From positions 1 to 5,338 of the forward strand of contig CAJBPC010000497.1 of NCBI GenBank assembly GCA_903957405.1: a DNA stretch of 5,338 nucleotides, in the 5' to 3' direction. Source of the DNA: an uncultured bacterium (GTDB lineage: Bacteria > Bacteroidota > Bacteroidia > Chitinophagales > Chitinophagaceae). This document shows positions 1 through 5,338 of this stretch, one piece after another. The translations under genes were made by a program, and so were the position numbers. Position 1 is the stretch's first letter. Each line of letters begins with the position of its first letter. The notes beneath the pieces were generated by a model. It was given only the letters and a program-made list of their open reading frames with translations, made no database searches and was not told the origin of the DNA.

Positions 1-30
1 ACCGTCGTGGAGCAACTGGTAAAACAATAA
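1..30 (+). CDS. Possible C-terminal end of an upstream gene (partial)
   Basis: Frame 1 from the first base reads TVVEQLVKQ and then TAA. This is a plausible hydrophilic protein tail. A strong stem-loop begins 16 bases after the stop, as expected at the end of a gene. Of the other two plus frames, one stops at base 21 and the third runs only to about base 66 with a less protein-like reading. Nine residues are far too few to name a family, and the whole reading could be chance. No function is assigned. Confidence 0.35.
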   Translation, partial: TVVEQLVKQ

Positions 31-46
31 AGCATTCAAAGGGATA

Positions 47-87
47 CGGCAGCGGTCATGTTGATTGAATTCGACGATCCGCTGCCG
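47..87 (+). terminator. Strong stem-loop, probable 3' end structure of the upstream gene
   Basis: CGGCAGCGG (47-55) and CCGCTGCCG (79-87) form a perfect 9-bp GC-rich inverted repeat around a 23-base loop. Inside that loop GTTGA (60-64) can pair with TCGAC (71-75), with one G-T wobble, giving a second stacked stem with a 6-base loop. The structure lies before the predicted mqnE start of transcription, so it more likely belongs to the transcript of the gene ending near base 30. No T-run follows, so it is not a textbook intrinsic terminator. It could instead be an RNA-stabilising 3' hairpin or a protein-binding palindrome. Confidence 0.45.
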
Positions 88-126
88 ATTCATGACACAA
101 CCCACAGGATGATTTCGAGGATGCGT

Positions 127-134
127 TACCTTTG
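127..134 (+). promoter_or_regulatory. Bacteroidota-type -7 promoter element upstream of mqnE
   Basis: TACCTTTG matches the Bacteroidota housekeeping sigma-factor consensus TAnnTTTG exactly. Transcription would start a few bases downstream, leaving a leader of roughly 10-15 bases before the ATG at 153. I see no convincing TTG-type -33 element at the expected distance upstream. The same sequence with the same following base (TACCTTTGC) occurs before rpe at a similar distance from its ATG. Confidence 0.6.
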
Positions 135-152
135 CATAAATTTCCTATACCC

Positions 153-1319
153 ATGGACAGCGAAGCCGTAGCAACGATCATGCAGGGATCACAGGTCTCC
201 ACCGAACTCAAAGAGACCGGAGAAAAAATCCTTTCAGGCGCGAGGATCAGTCCGGCAGAAGGCCTGCTGCTGCTGGAAAAAGCCCCGCTGGCTTTCGTCG
301 GCATGCTGGCAAACCATATCCGGGAGCAACGCCATGGGCATCGTACGTATTTCAATCGAAACTTCCACATAGAGCCCACCAATGTCTGCGTATTTTCCTG
401 CAAGTTCTGCTCCTATTCCCGCCTGTATGCGCACAAGGAGGAGGGATGGGAACTCAGCATCGACCAGATGATGGATAAGGTGAAGGCATACGATGGCAAG
501 CCCATCACCGAAGTGCATATCGTCGGAGGGGTTCATCCGAAGATGGATATCCATTACTTCGCCGAACTGCTCAGGAAGATCAAAGCCCATCGCCCTGATC
601 TGCACATCAAGGGATTCACCGCTGTCGAGTTGGATTATATGTTCCGAAAGGCAAAAATGACCCGGGCGGAAGGCATGGCATACCTGCATGCGGCAGGTCT
701 GGACTCTCTGCCCGGCGGCGGTGCGGAGATCTTCGCAGCGGATATCCGGGAACAGATCTGTGCAGACAAAGTGGATGGTGCGGGATGGCTTGACATTCAC
801 GCGAACGCACACGCCCTCGGCATGCACAGCAACGCCACCATGCTATTCGGGCATATCGAACAATACCACCACCGGATAGACCATATGGAACAACTCCGGC
901 AGATGCAGGACAGGACCCGGGGATTCAACACATTCATCCCACTGAAATTCAGGAATTTCGACAATGAGATGAGTCATGTTCCGGAGTCATCGGTGATAGA
1001 AGATCTGAAGATGTATGCCGTGGCCAGGGTCTACCTCGATAACTTCCCGCATATCAAGGCCTACTGGCCCATGCTTGGTCGGCAGAACGCACAGCTCACA
1101 TTATCCTTCGGCGTGAACGACATTGATGGTACGATCGATGACTCCACGAAGATCTATTCGATGGCGGGCAGTGAAGAGCAGAACCCTGCGATGACAACGG
1201 CGGAGCTCGTCGCACTGATAAAACAGGCCGGGAGGGAACCCATTGAGAGGGATACACTCTACAACGAGATCCGAAACTACACAGATCTCGAACCGGATCA
1301 ACTCAAGGAATTACGATAA
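153..1319 (+). CDS. mqnE: Aminofutalosine synthase MqnE (radical SAM)
   Basis: The 388-residue protein is a cytoplasmic radical-SAM enzyme of the CofH/MqnC/MqnE group. In the futalosine route to menaquinone, MqnE joins an adenosyl radical to the enolpyruvyl group of 3-[(1-carboxyvinyl)oxy]benzoate, giving aminofutalosine. The cluster motif is visible as CVFSCKFC, with cysteines at residues 79, 83 and 86 in the CX3CX2C spacing that binds the 4Fe-4S cluster and SAM. Other family blocks are HIVGGVHPK (122-130), GLDSLPGGGAEIF (182-194) and SNATMLFGHIEQ (226-237). The GHIE and FIPLKF stretches fit MqnE better than the related cyclase MqnC. The frame stays open upstream to a TTG at 132, but that TTG lies inside the -7 element, so the ATG at 153 is the better start. 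No other menaquinone gene is visible nearby, which is common because mqn genes are often scattered. Length is normal and there is no sign of damage. Confidence 0.93.
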   Translation: MDSEAVATIMQGSQVSTELKETGEKILSGARISPAEGLLLLEKAPLAFVGMLANHIREQRHGHRTYFNRNFHIEPTNVCVFSCKFCSYSRLYAHKEEGWELSIDQMMDKVKAYDGKPITEVHIVGGVHPKMDIHYFAELLRKIKAHRPDLHIKGFTAVELDYMFRKAKMTRAEGMAYLHAAGLDSLPGGGAEIFAADIREQICADKVDGAGWLDIHANAHALGMHSNATMLFGHIEQYHHRIDHMEQLRQMQDRTRGFNTFIPLKFRNFDNEMSHVPESSVIEDLKMYAVARVYLDNFPHIKAYWPMLGRQNAQLTLSFGVNDIDGTIDDSTKIYSMAGSEEQNPAMTTAELVALIKQAGREPIERDTLYNEIRNYTDLEPDQLKELR

Positions 1320-1519
1320 GCAGGATTGTACATGTGACCCTTTGATTGTATTTTACCATGCAGCATGATGTTTCTTGTTGCACAATTACGTGATGAGAGT
1401 AAATGCGGTAAAAGAATCTGATGTTGCGGGTGCAATGAAAAACCGCACCATGATGACGGCAGGGGCAATACCATCCGTCGCATGTAAAACACACCGACGG
1501 GTCGCCCTGACGCATTGCA
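1320..1519. other. Convergent intergenic region between mqnE and the threonine dehydrogenase gene
   Basis: These 200 bases lie between two converging stop codons. I find no credible gene; the plus-strand reading that crosses it from 1375 runs into the 3' end of the dehydrogenase gene and is low-complexity, shadow-like sequence. The region holds several short inverted repeats. One is GGTGC (1429-1433) with GCACC (1445-1449), which competes with TGCGG (1425-1429) and CCGCA (1443-1447). Near the mqnE end CATGC-A-GCATG (1348-1358) is a palindrome with too small a loop to be a normal hairpin. None is followed by a clear T-run. Confidence 0.6.
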
Positions 1520-1524
1520 TCAGG
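1473..1524 (-). terminator. Tandem stem-loops at the 3' end of the threonine dehydrogenase gene
   Basis: Read on the minus strand, the first hairpin (1506-1524) has arms CCTGATGC and GCGTCAGG around AAT, an 8-bp stem with one T-G wobble that contains the TGA stop codon. The second follows at once: ACCCGTCG (1502-1495) pairs with CGACGGAT (1480-1473) around 14 bases, 8 bp with one wobble. No T-run follows, so intrinsic termination is not proven. They may act as 3'-end stabilisers or a bidirectional transcription barrier between the converging genes. Confidence 0.35.
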
Positions 1525-2470
1525 ATGGGTGGCGCAGGTTTTCCAGCATATCGGTGGTCATCCTGTCGAGATCGTATTCATGCTTCCATCCCCAGTCTGC
1601 ACGTGCGACGGAATCATCGATGCTCCTCGGCCAGCTTTCGGCTATGGATTGCCGGTAGTCCGGCATGTAATCCATCGTAAAGCCATGCACCTGCTTTGCG
1701 ATTTGAGTCCCTATCTCCTCGGGGGAGAAACTCATGGCAGAGAGGTTGTATGATGTCCGCACATTGATCCTGTCAGCCGGGGCTTCCATCAGTTCTATCG
1801 TGGCGCGAATGGCATCTGGCATGTACATCATCGGGAGGTAAGTGTCCTTTTTAAGGAAGCAGCTGTATTTTCCCTCCTCCAGCGCTTCATGGAAGATCTC
1901 GATGGCGTAGTCGGTGGTACCACCGCCCGGCTCCGATTTGTAGGAGATCAGTCCCGGATAGCGAAGACTGCGCACGTCCAGCCCGTAGCGCTTGTGGTAA
2001 TAGTTGCACCAGAATTCACCGGCATACTTGCTGATGCCATATACCGTGATCGGTTCAATGACCGTTTGTTGCGGACAATCGTCTTTCGGTGAAGTGGGAC
2101 CGAAGACGGCGATGGAGGAAGGCCAGTAGACTTTGTGCAGCTTTTCTTCCCTTGCGATGTCGAGTACGTTCAGGAGTCCCTGCATGTTCAGGTTCCATGC
2201 GAGGTTGGGATTTTTCTCACCGGTGGCGGAGAGGATCGCCGCCAGGAGGTAGATCTGCGTGATATTCTGCCGGATGACCTGCACGTGCAGCATCTCCTTA
2301 TTCATCACATCCAGGCTCACGTATGGGCCCGTGCCCTCCAGCAGCGGGTTTTGTTCCCGAAGATCCGAGGCGATGACGTTCGCATTCCCGTACACACTGC
2401 GGAGCGCCATGGTCAACTCCACGCCGATCTGACCCGATGCGCCGATCACCAATATCTTTTCTTTTGCCAT
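1520..2470 (-). CDS. tdh: NAD-dependent L-threonine 3-dehydrogenase, short-chain/epimerase type
   Basis: The 316-residue cytoplasmic enzyme belongs to the extended SDR (epimerase-like) family. It is predicted to oxidise L-threonine to 2-amino-3-ketobutyrate with NAD+; the ligase Kbl then normally splits this to glycine and acetyl-CoA. The Rossmann glycine motif GASGQIG is at residues 10-16, with Asp36 placed to bind the NAD ribose. The catalytic set appears as PSSIAVFG (117-124) and YGISK with Tyr144 and Lys148. What separates it from generic sugar epimerases is the RYPGLIS...PGGGTTDYA block (170-189), LPMMYMPD (212-219), YNLSAMSFSP (241-250) and SWPRSIDD...DWGWKH (279-297). These match the vertebrate and Flavobacterium/Cytophaga SDR-type threonine dehydrogenases as I know them, not the zinc-dependent E. 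coli type. The ATG is well placed because the nucleotide-binding strand starts at residue 5. No kbl gene is visible here. The -7 element lies only four bases upstream of the ATG. Confidence 0.9.
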   Translation of the reverse strand: MAKEKILVIGASGQIGVELTMALRSVYGNANVIASDLREQNPLLEGTGPYVSLDVMNKEMLHVQVIRQNITQIYLLAAILSATGEKNPNLAWNLNMQGLLNVLDIAREEKLHKVYWPSSIAVFGPTSPKDDCPQQTVIEPITVYGISKYAGEFWCNYYHKRYGLDVRSLRYPGLISYKSEPGGGTTDYAIEIFHEALEEGKYSCFLKKDTYLPMMYMPDAIRATIELMEAPADRINVRTSYNLSAMSFSPEEIGTQIAKQVHGFTMDYMPDYRQSIAESWPRSIDDSVARADWGWKHEYDLDRMTTDMLENLRHPS

Positions 2471-2474
2471 GCGG

Positions 2475-2482
2475 CAAAAATA
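2475..2482 (-). promoter_or_regulatory. tdh: Possible -7 promoter element of the threonine dehydrogenase gene
   Basis: Read on the minus strand, TATTTTTG fits TAnnTTTG exactly. It is only four bases (CCGC) from the ATG at 2470, so transcription from it would start at or within a few bases of the start codon and the mRNA would be leaderless or nearly so. No clear -33 TTG is seen. The motif is short and T-rich, so a chance match is possible. Confidence 0.4.
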
Positions 2483-2567
2483 GTGATTTCAGCAGAACAC
2501 CTTGGTCCGTTCAGCACCTGAAAGATCCCCTCACCGGATCCCCAATACCGAATACCCTTCAACATCC

Positions 2568-2575
2568 TACCTTTG
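2568..2575 (+). promoter_or_regulatory. rpe: Bacteroidota-type -7 promoter element upstream of rpe
   Basis: TACCTTTG (followed by C) matches TAnnTTTG exactly and is identical to the element before mqnE. Twenty bases separate it from the rpe ATG, against eighteen for mqnE. The element sits inside an open reading frame that extends upstream of rpe, which argues that the extension is untranslated. A convincing -33 element is not visible. Confidence 0.6.
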
Positions 2576-2595
2576 CGAAAATACACGACTCCCCT

Positions 2596-3243
2596 ATGCC
2601 GATTGTTGCACCCTCACTCCTGGCATCCGATTTCCTGCGCCTCGGTGAAGAGAGCAGGATGCTCAATGAGAGCGCCGCCGACTGGTTCCATCTTGACGTG
2701 ATGGACGGCCGGTTCGTTCCCAATATCAGCTTCGGGCTTCCGGTGATCTCCGCACTCAGGAAAACCACGACCAAAACCTTCGACGTGCACCTGATGATCG
2801 AAGAACCCGAACGCTTTGCGGAAGACTTCAAAAAAGCAGGGGCCGACATCCTCACCGTACACCTCGAAGCCTGCCGTCACCTGCACCGCAACCTGCAGCA
2901 GATCCGGTCGCTTGGCATGAAGGCCGGGGTGGCGCTGAACCCCCACTCCCCCGTTGAGACGATATTCGATATGCTTGACGACATCGACCTTGTCTGCGTG
3001 ATGAGCGTGAACCCCGGTTTCGGCGGCCAGCAGTTCCTCCCCCTGGCACTGAAGAAAATCAGAAACTTACGGAAACACATAGACGATAACAAGCTTTCCA
3101 CGCTGATCGAGATCGATGGAGGGGTGACGCTTTCCAATGCGCGGGAGATCGTGGAAGCAGGCACGCATGTGCTGGTGGCGGGCAATACCGTGTTCGGGTC
3201 AGTCGATCCCATTGCGACGATAAAAGCGCTCAAGGAATGCTGA
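2596..3243 (+). CDS. rpe: Ribulose-phosphate 3-epimerase
   Basis: The 215-residue TIM-barrel enzyme interconverts D-ribulose 5-phosphate and D-xylulose 5-phosphate in the cytoplasmic pentose phosphate pathway. The N-terminus IVAPSLLASDF is the family signature (residues 3-13). Predicted metal ligands are His32 and Asp34 in WFHLDVMDGRFVPN, His65 in FDVHLMI, and Asp174 in IEIDGGV. Asp34 and Asp174 are also the expected acid-base pair. MSVNPGFGGQQF (136-147) is the flexible active-site loop, and GGV (175-177) with AGN (195-197) bind the phosphate. The frame stays open 159 bases upstream to 2437, but that stretch overlaps the divergent dehydrogenase gene, lacks family similarity and contains the -7 element. 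The ATG at 2596 gives the normal family length of about 215-225. The gene appears intact. It is divergent from the dehydrogenase gene and lies 78 bp before the receptor gene. Confidence 0.95.
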   Translation: MPIVAPSLLASDFLRLGEESRMLNESAADWFHLDVMDGRFVPNISFGLPVISALRKTTTKTFDVHLMIEEPERFAEDFKKAGADILTVHLEACRHLHRNLQQIRSLGMKAGVALNPHSPVETIFDMLDDIDLVCVMSVNPGFGGQQFLPLALKKIRNLRKHIDDNKLSTLIEIDGGVTLSNAREIVEAGTHVLVAGNTVFGSVDPIATIKALKEC

Positions 3244-3268
3244 GGGCTTCCACATCGGTAAAACAATC

Positions 3269-3289
3269 AGGGCAGCGACAATGCCCTTT
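3269..3289 (+). terminator. Weak terminator-like hairpin after rpe
   Basis: AGGGCA (3269-3274) pairs with TGCCCT (3282-3287) around a 7-base loop, 26 bases after the rpe stop. It is preceded by an A-rich stretch and followed by a short T tract (TTT counting the last stem base). The stem is only six base pairs and the tail is short. It could end rpe transcription or only attenuate read-through into the receptor gene. Confidence 0.35.
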
Positions 3290-3321
3290 CCTGCATATGG
3301 CGCCTATGTCCTGTGCGGGAG

Positions 3322-5338
3322 ATGGTCCCGATCGCATCATCTTCACCCATCAATCCAAATAATCACTTGACCTGTCGGCGCATCATCCTGTCGTTGTCCC
3401 TATTCCTGTCGGTCGCACTGACCGCATCCGCACAGAAACGGAGTGCCATCGTCTCCGGAAAAGTGCTGGATGAAAACGACATGCCGTTGTCGAAGGTCAC
3501 GGTGACCATCCTCGGGAAGCAGTCAGGCTTTGTGACTTCTGACTCCGGGACGTTCAGCCTGACCGCACCGTCGGAGAAGGCATTCGCAGTGATCTTTTCC
3601 TACACCGGTTACCGCAGCGAGCAGAGGAATTTCTTCCTTGCGCCGGGAGAAAGGGAATCCATCATCATCCGGCTTGAGAAGGGCACGAAGACGCTGCAGG
3701 AAGTGATCGTCAGCACGCCGGCGGATCGTTCCGAGACGGGCCTTGTCAGGATCAATCCCCGCAATGCATTCACGATCCCGTCCGCCACCGGAGGCATCGA
3801 GAGCCTCATAAAGGTCATTGTCGGCAGCAACAACGAGCTGACCTCCCAGTATGCGGTACGCGGGGGAAACTACGACGAGAACCTCGTCTATGTGAACGAC
3901 TTCGAGATCTTCCGGCCCTACCTTGTCCGCAGCGGGCAGCAGGAAGGACTGAGCTTCATAAACCCCGAGCTCACCAGCCGGGTGAGTTTCTACAATGGAG
4001 GGTTCCAGTCGCGTTATGGAGATAAGATGAGCAGTGTGCTCGACATCACCTATCGTCGTCCTGCGAAGTTTGCGGGATCCGCCTATGTCAGCCTGCTGGA
4101 GCAGGGTTTGCATGCGGAAGGTGTTGGCGCGAAGGGCCGATTCACCTGGCTTGCGGGGGCGAGGCAACGCACCAACCGCGGGCTTTTCGCTTCCCAGGAG
4201 ACCAAGGGCAGCTATATCCCTTCGGCATCCGACTTTCAGGCGTTGCTGACATGGAAGTTGACAGACAAATGGCAGGTGGAGGCGATCGCCAGCCTGGCGC
4301 AGACCAGTTTTCGGTTCAGCCCGCAGTTCGCGCAGCTCAGCTCTTCCGTCTTCTCCCCTTTGTTCTCCGCCAACCTCGGCATGGACATCTACTTTGTAGG
4401 AAAGGAAAGGGACAGATACGCCACCAATATGTTCGGCATTACGGCCATACAGGATGTCAACAAGCATCTCCGGCTGAAATGGATGGCCGGAAGATTCGAG
4501 AATGATGAACAGGAATCCTTTGACATCACCGGATATTATCTTTTTGGGGAGCGGGATTTCGACCGCAGCAAACCCACTTTCGGAGAGATCGTGAACCCGC
4601 TGGGAACCGGCGCCTATCAGCATTTCGCGCGCAACCGGCTGAGCATTGTGAACATCAGCATCGGCCACAGAGGGCAATGGACAAAAGAAAGACATCAGCT
4701 GTTTTGGGGGTTGAATGTGGATCGCACCGGCATCAACGACCGCCTGAACGAGTGGGAAAGGATGGATTCAGCCGGATACACGCTGCCCTACCAACCCGGT
4801 TCGCTGCAACTCAACCAAGTGCTGAAATCGACAGCGGCATTGGATGTCGGCAGGATCTCCGGGTTCATACAGGACAACCTCCTTCGAAAAGGGAGCGGGA
4901 ATACCACTTTGCAGGCCGGTCTGCGGTTCAATTACAACACCCTCAACCGCGAGTTGCTGCTATCACCCCGATTGCAGGCGTCATGGATGCCGGGTGACAG
5001 GAAGGACCTTGTGTTCAAGGCCGCCATCGGCGCGTATCACCAGCCCCCTTTTTATCGGGAGTTGCGCCGGTACGACGGGACGCTGAACACCGCACTGCTC
5101 GCACAACGCAGCTGGCAGGTAGTGGCAGGCGCCGACTACCTCTTCAAGGCATGGGACAGGCCCTTCAGGATGAGCACCGAAGCCTACTACAAACACATGA
5201 CCCGTGTGGTGCCCTATGATGTGGATAATGTCCGCATCCGGTACAGCGGAGAGAACAACGCAAAAGCATATGCCACAGGCATCGAATTGCGGTTCTCCGG
5301 CGAGTGGGTGAAAGACGCGGAGAGCTGGGTCAGCATCG
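3322..5338 (+). CDS. TonB-dependent receptor with carboxypeptidase-regulatory-like N-terminal domain (partial, 3' end outside window)
   Basis: The frame is open for 672 codons and runs off the window, so the last barrel strands are missing. The product is an outer-membrane transporter that would import a ligand using TonB-ExbBD energy. From the ATG at 3322, residues 1-37 look like a signal peptide: an extended start, Arg19-Arg20, a hydrophobic stretch (21-35) and a signal peptidase I site ASA-Q at 37/38. Residues about 41-123 fit a CarboxypepD_reg-like beta-sandwich (VSGKVLDENDMPLSKVTVTI ... FSYTGYRS). LQEVIVST (125-132) resembles the TonB-box-like segment that follows this domain. The plug spans about 150-250, with YAVRGGNYDENLVYVNDFEI (177-196) and FYNGGFQSRYGDKMSSVLDI (223-242). 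Beta-barrel-like sequence follows. It lacks SusC hallmarks such as the longer plug signature, and no SusD partner is visible, so the substrate is unknown. The start is uncertain: GTG at 3313 or TTG at 3367 are alternatives, and the TTG would give a more compact signal peptide. No -7 element is seen in the 78-bp gap. Confidence 0.88.
   Translation, partial: MVPIASSSPINPNNHLTCRRIILSLSLFLSVALTASAQKRSAIVSGKVLDENDMPLSKVTVTILGKQSGFVTSDSGTFSLTAPSEKAFAVIFSYTGYRSEQRNFFLAPGERESIIIRLEKGTKTLQEVIVSTPADRSETGLVRINPRNAFTIPSATGGIESLIKVIVGSNNELTSQYAVRGGNYDENLVYVNDFEIFRPYLVRSGQQEGLSFINPELTSRVSFYNGGFQSRYGDKMSSVLDITYRRPAKFAGSAYVSLLEQGLHAEGVGAKGRFTWLAGARQRTNRGLFASQETKGSYIPSASDFQALLTWKLTDKWQVEAIASLAQTSFRFSPQFAQLSSSVFSPLFSANLGMDIYFVGKERDRYATNMFGITAIQDVNKHLRLKWMAGRFENDEQESFDITGYYLFGERDFDRSKPTFGEIVNPLGTGAYQHFARNRLSIVNISIGHRGQWTKERHQLFWGLNVDRTGINDRLNEWERMDSAGYTLPYQPGSLQLNQVLKSTAALDVGRISGFIQDNLLRKGSGNTTLQAGLRFNYNTLNRELLLSPRLQASWMPGDRKDLVFKAAIGAYHQPPFYRELRRYDGTLNTALLAQRSWQVVAGADYLFKAWDRPFRMSTEAYYKHMTRVVPYDVDNVRIRYSGENNAKAYATGIELRFSGEWVKDAESWVSI

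Noticed and set aside
132..152. TTG start of mqnE at 132
   Set aside because: The TTG is part of the -7 element TACCTTTG, so it should not be in the mRNA. The ATG at 153 is the first good start after it.
58..168. 36-codon plus-strand frame from ATG at 58 (a possible leader peptide)
   Set aside because: It begins inside the stem-loop, spans the predicted mqnE promoter and overlaps the mqnE start. No regulatory codon run or ribosome site supports it.
234..827. 197-codon open frame on the minus strand inside mqnE
   Set aside because: It is also in codon register with mqnE and explained by codon bias. It has no recognisable domain, and mqnE is clear on the other strand.
1375..1680. 101-codon plus-strand frame in the convergent spacer
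   Set aside because: More than half overlaps the 3' end of the dehydrogenase gene on the other strand. The composition is not protein-like and no start signal is seen.
2135..2521. 128-codon plus-strand frame opposite the start of the threonine dehydrogenase gene
   Set aside because: It is an in-register shadow of the dehydrogenase gene, with no start signal or family motif.
2437..2595. Upstream extension of rpe giving a 268-residue protein
   Set aside because: The extra 53 residues have no similarity to the epimerase family, overlap the divergent dehydrogenase gene and include the -7 promoter element. The ATG at 2596 gives the normal length.
3523..4695. 390-codon open frame on the minus strand inside the receptor gene
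   Set aside because: Its codons are in register with the receptor codons, so it is interrupted only where the receptor uses TTA, CTA or TCA. These are rare in this GC-rich gene, and the frame ends exactly at a TCA codon at 3523. The translation shows no family motif and the plus-strand receptor reading is unmistakable.
1..5338. Search for an undescribed system, mobile element, CRISPR array, tRNA or toxin-antitoxin pair
   Set aside because: Apart from the spacers and first bases, the window is filled by four recognisable housekeeping or transport genes. I saw no repeat array, transposase, terminal inverted repeats, target duplications or RNA-gene signatures.

Overview
The window looks like ordinary chromosomal core DNA from a moderately GC-rich member of the Bacteroidota, most likely a Chitinophagaceae-type organism. 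Three things suggest this. The futalosine-pathway gene and the short-chain-dehydrogenase type of threonine dehydrogenase are typical of the phylum. A TonB-dependent receptor carries an N-terminal carboxypeptidase-regulatory-like domain. Matches to the Bacteroidota -7 promoter element TAnnTTTG lie just upstream of three genes, two of them as the identical 9-mer TACCTTTGC. Family placement is inference from remembered protein motifs; no search was run.

Layout: bases 1-30 read as the possible last nine codons of an upstream gene, followed by a strong inverted repeat (47-87) and a promoter-like element (127-134). mqnE (153-1319, +) encodes the radical-SAM aminofutalosine synthase of the alternative menaquinone pathway. 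About 200 bp holding several small stem-loops separate it from the convergent L-threonine 3-dehydrogenase gene (1520-2470, -). A 125-bp divergent spacer (2471-2595), with a -7 element facing each way, separates that gene from rpe (2596-3243, +), ribulose-phosphate 3-epimerase. A 78-bp gap with a small hairpin leads to a TonB-dependent receptor (3322 to beyond 5338, +), cut off by the window edge.

The genes do not form one pathway. MqnE serves quinone synthesis, the dehydrogenase threonine catabolism, Rpe the pentose phosphate pathway, and the receptor outer-membrane uptake of an unknown substrate. Strand switches and separate promoter elements suggest that mqnE, the dehydrogenase gene and rpe are separate transcription units; whether the receptor gene shares a transcript with rpe is open. 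I found no mobile element, CRISPR array, tRNA, rRNA, toxin-antitoxin or defence gene, and no evidence of an undescribed system. The points most worth a second look are the nearly leaderless arrangement of the threonine dehydrogenase gene and the stem-loops at gene ends.
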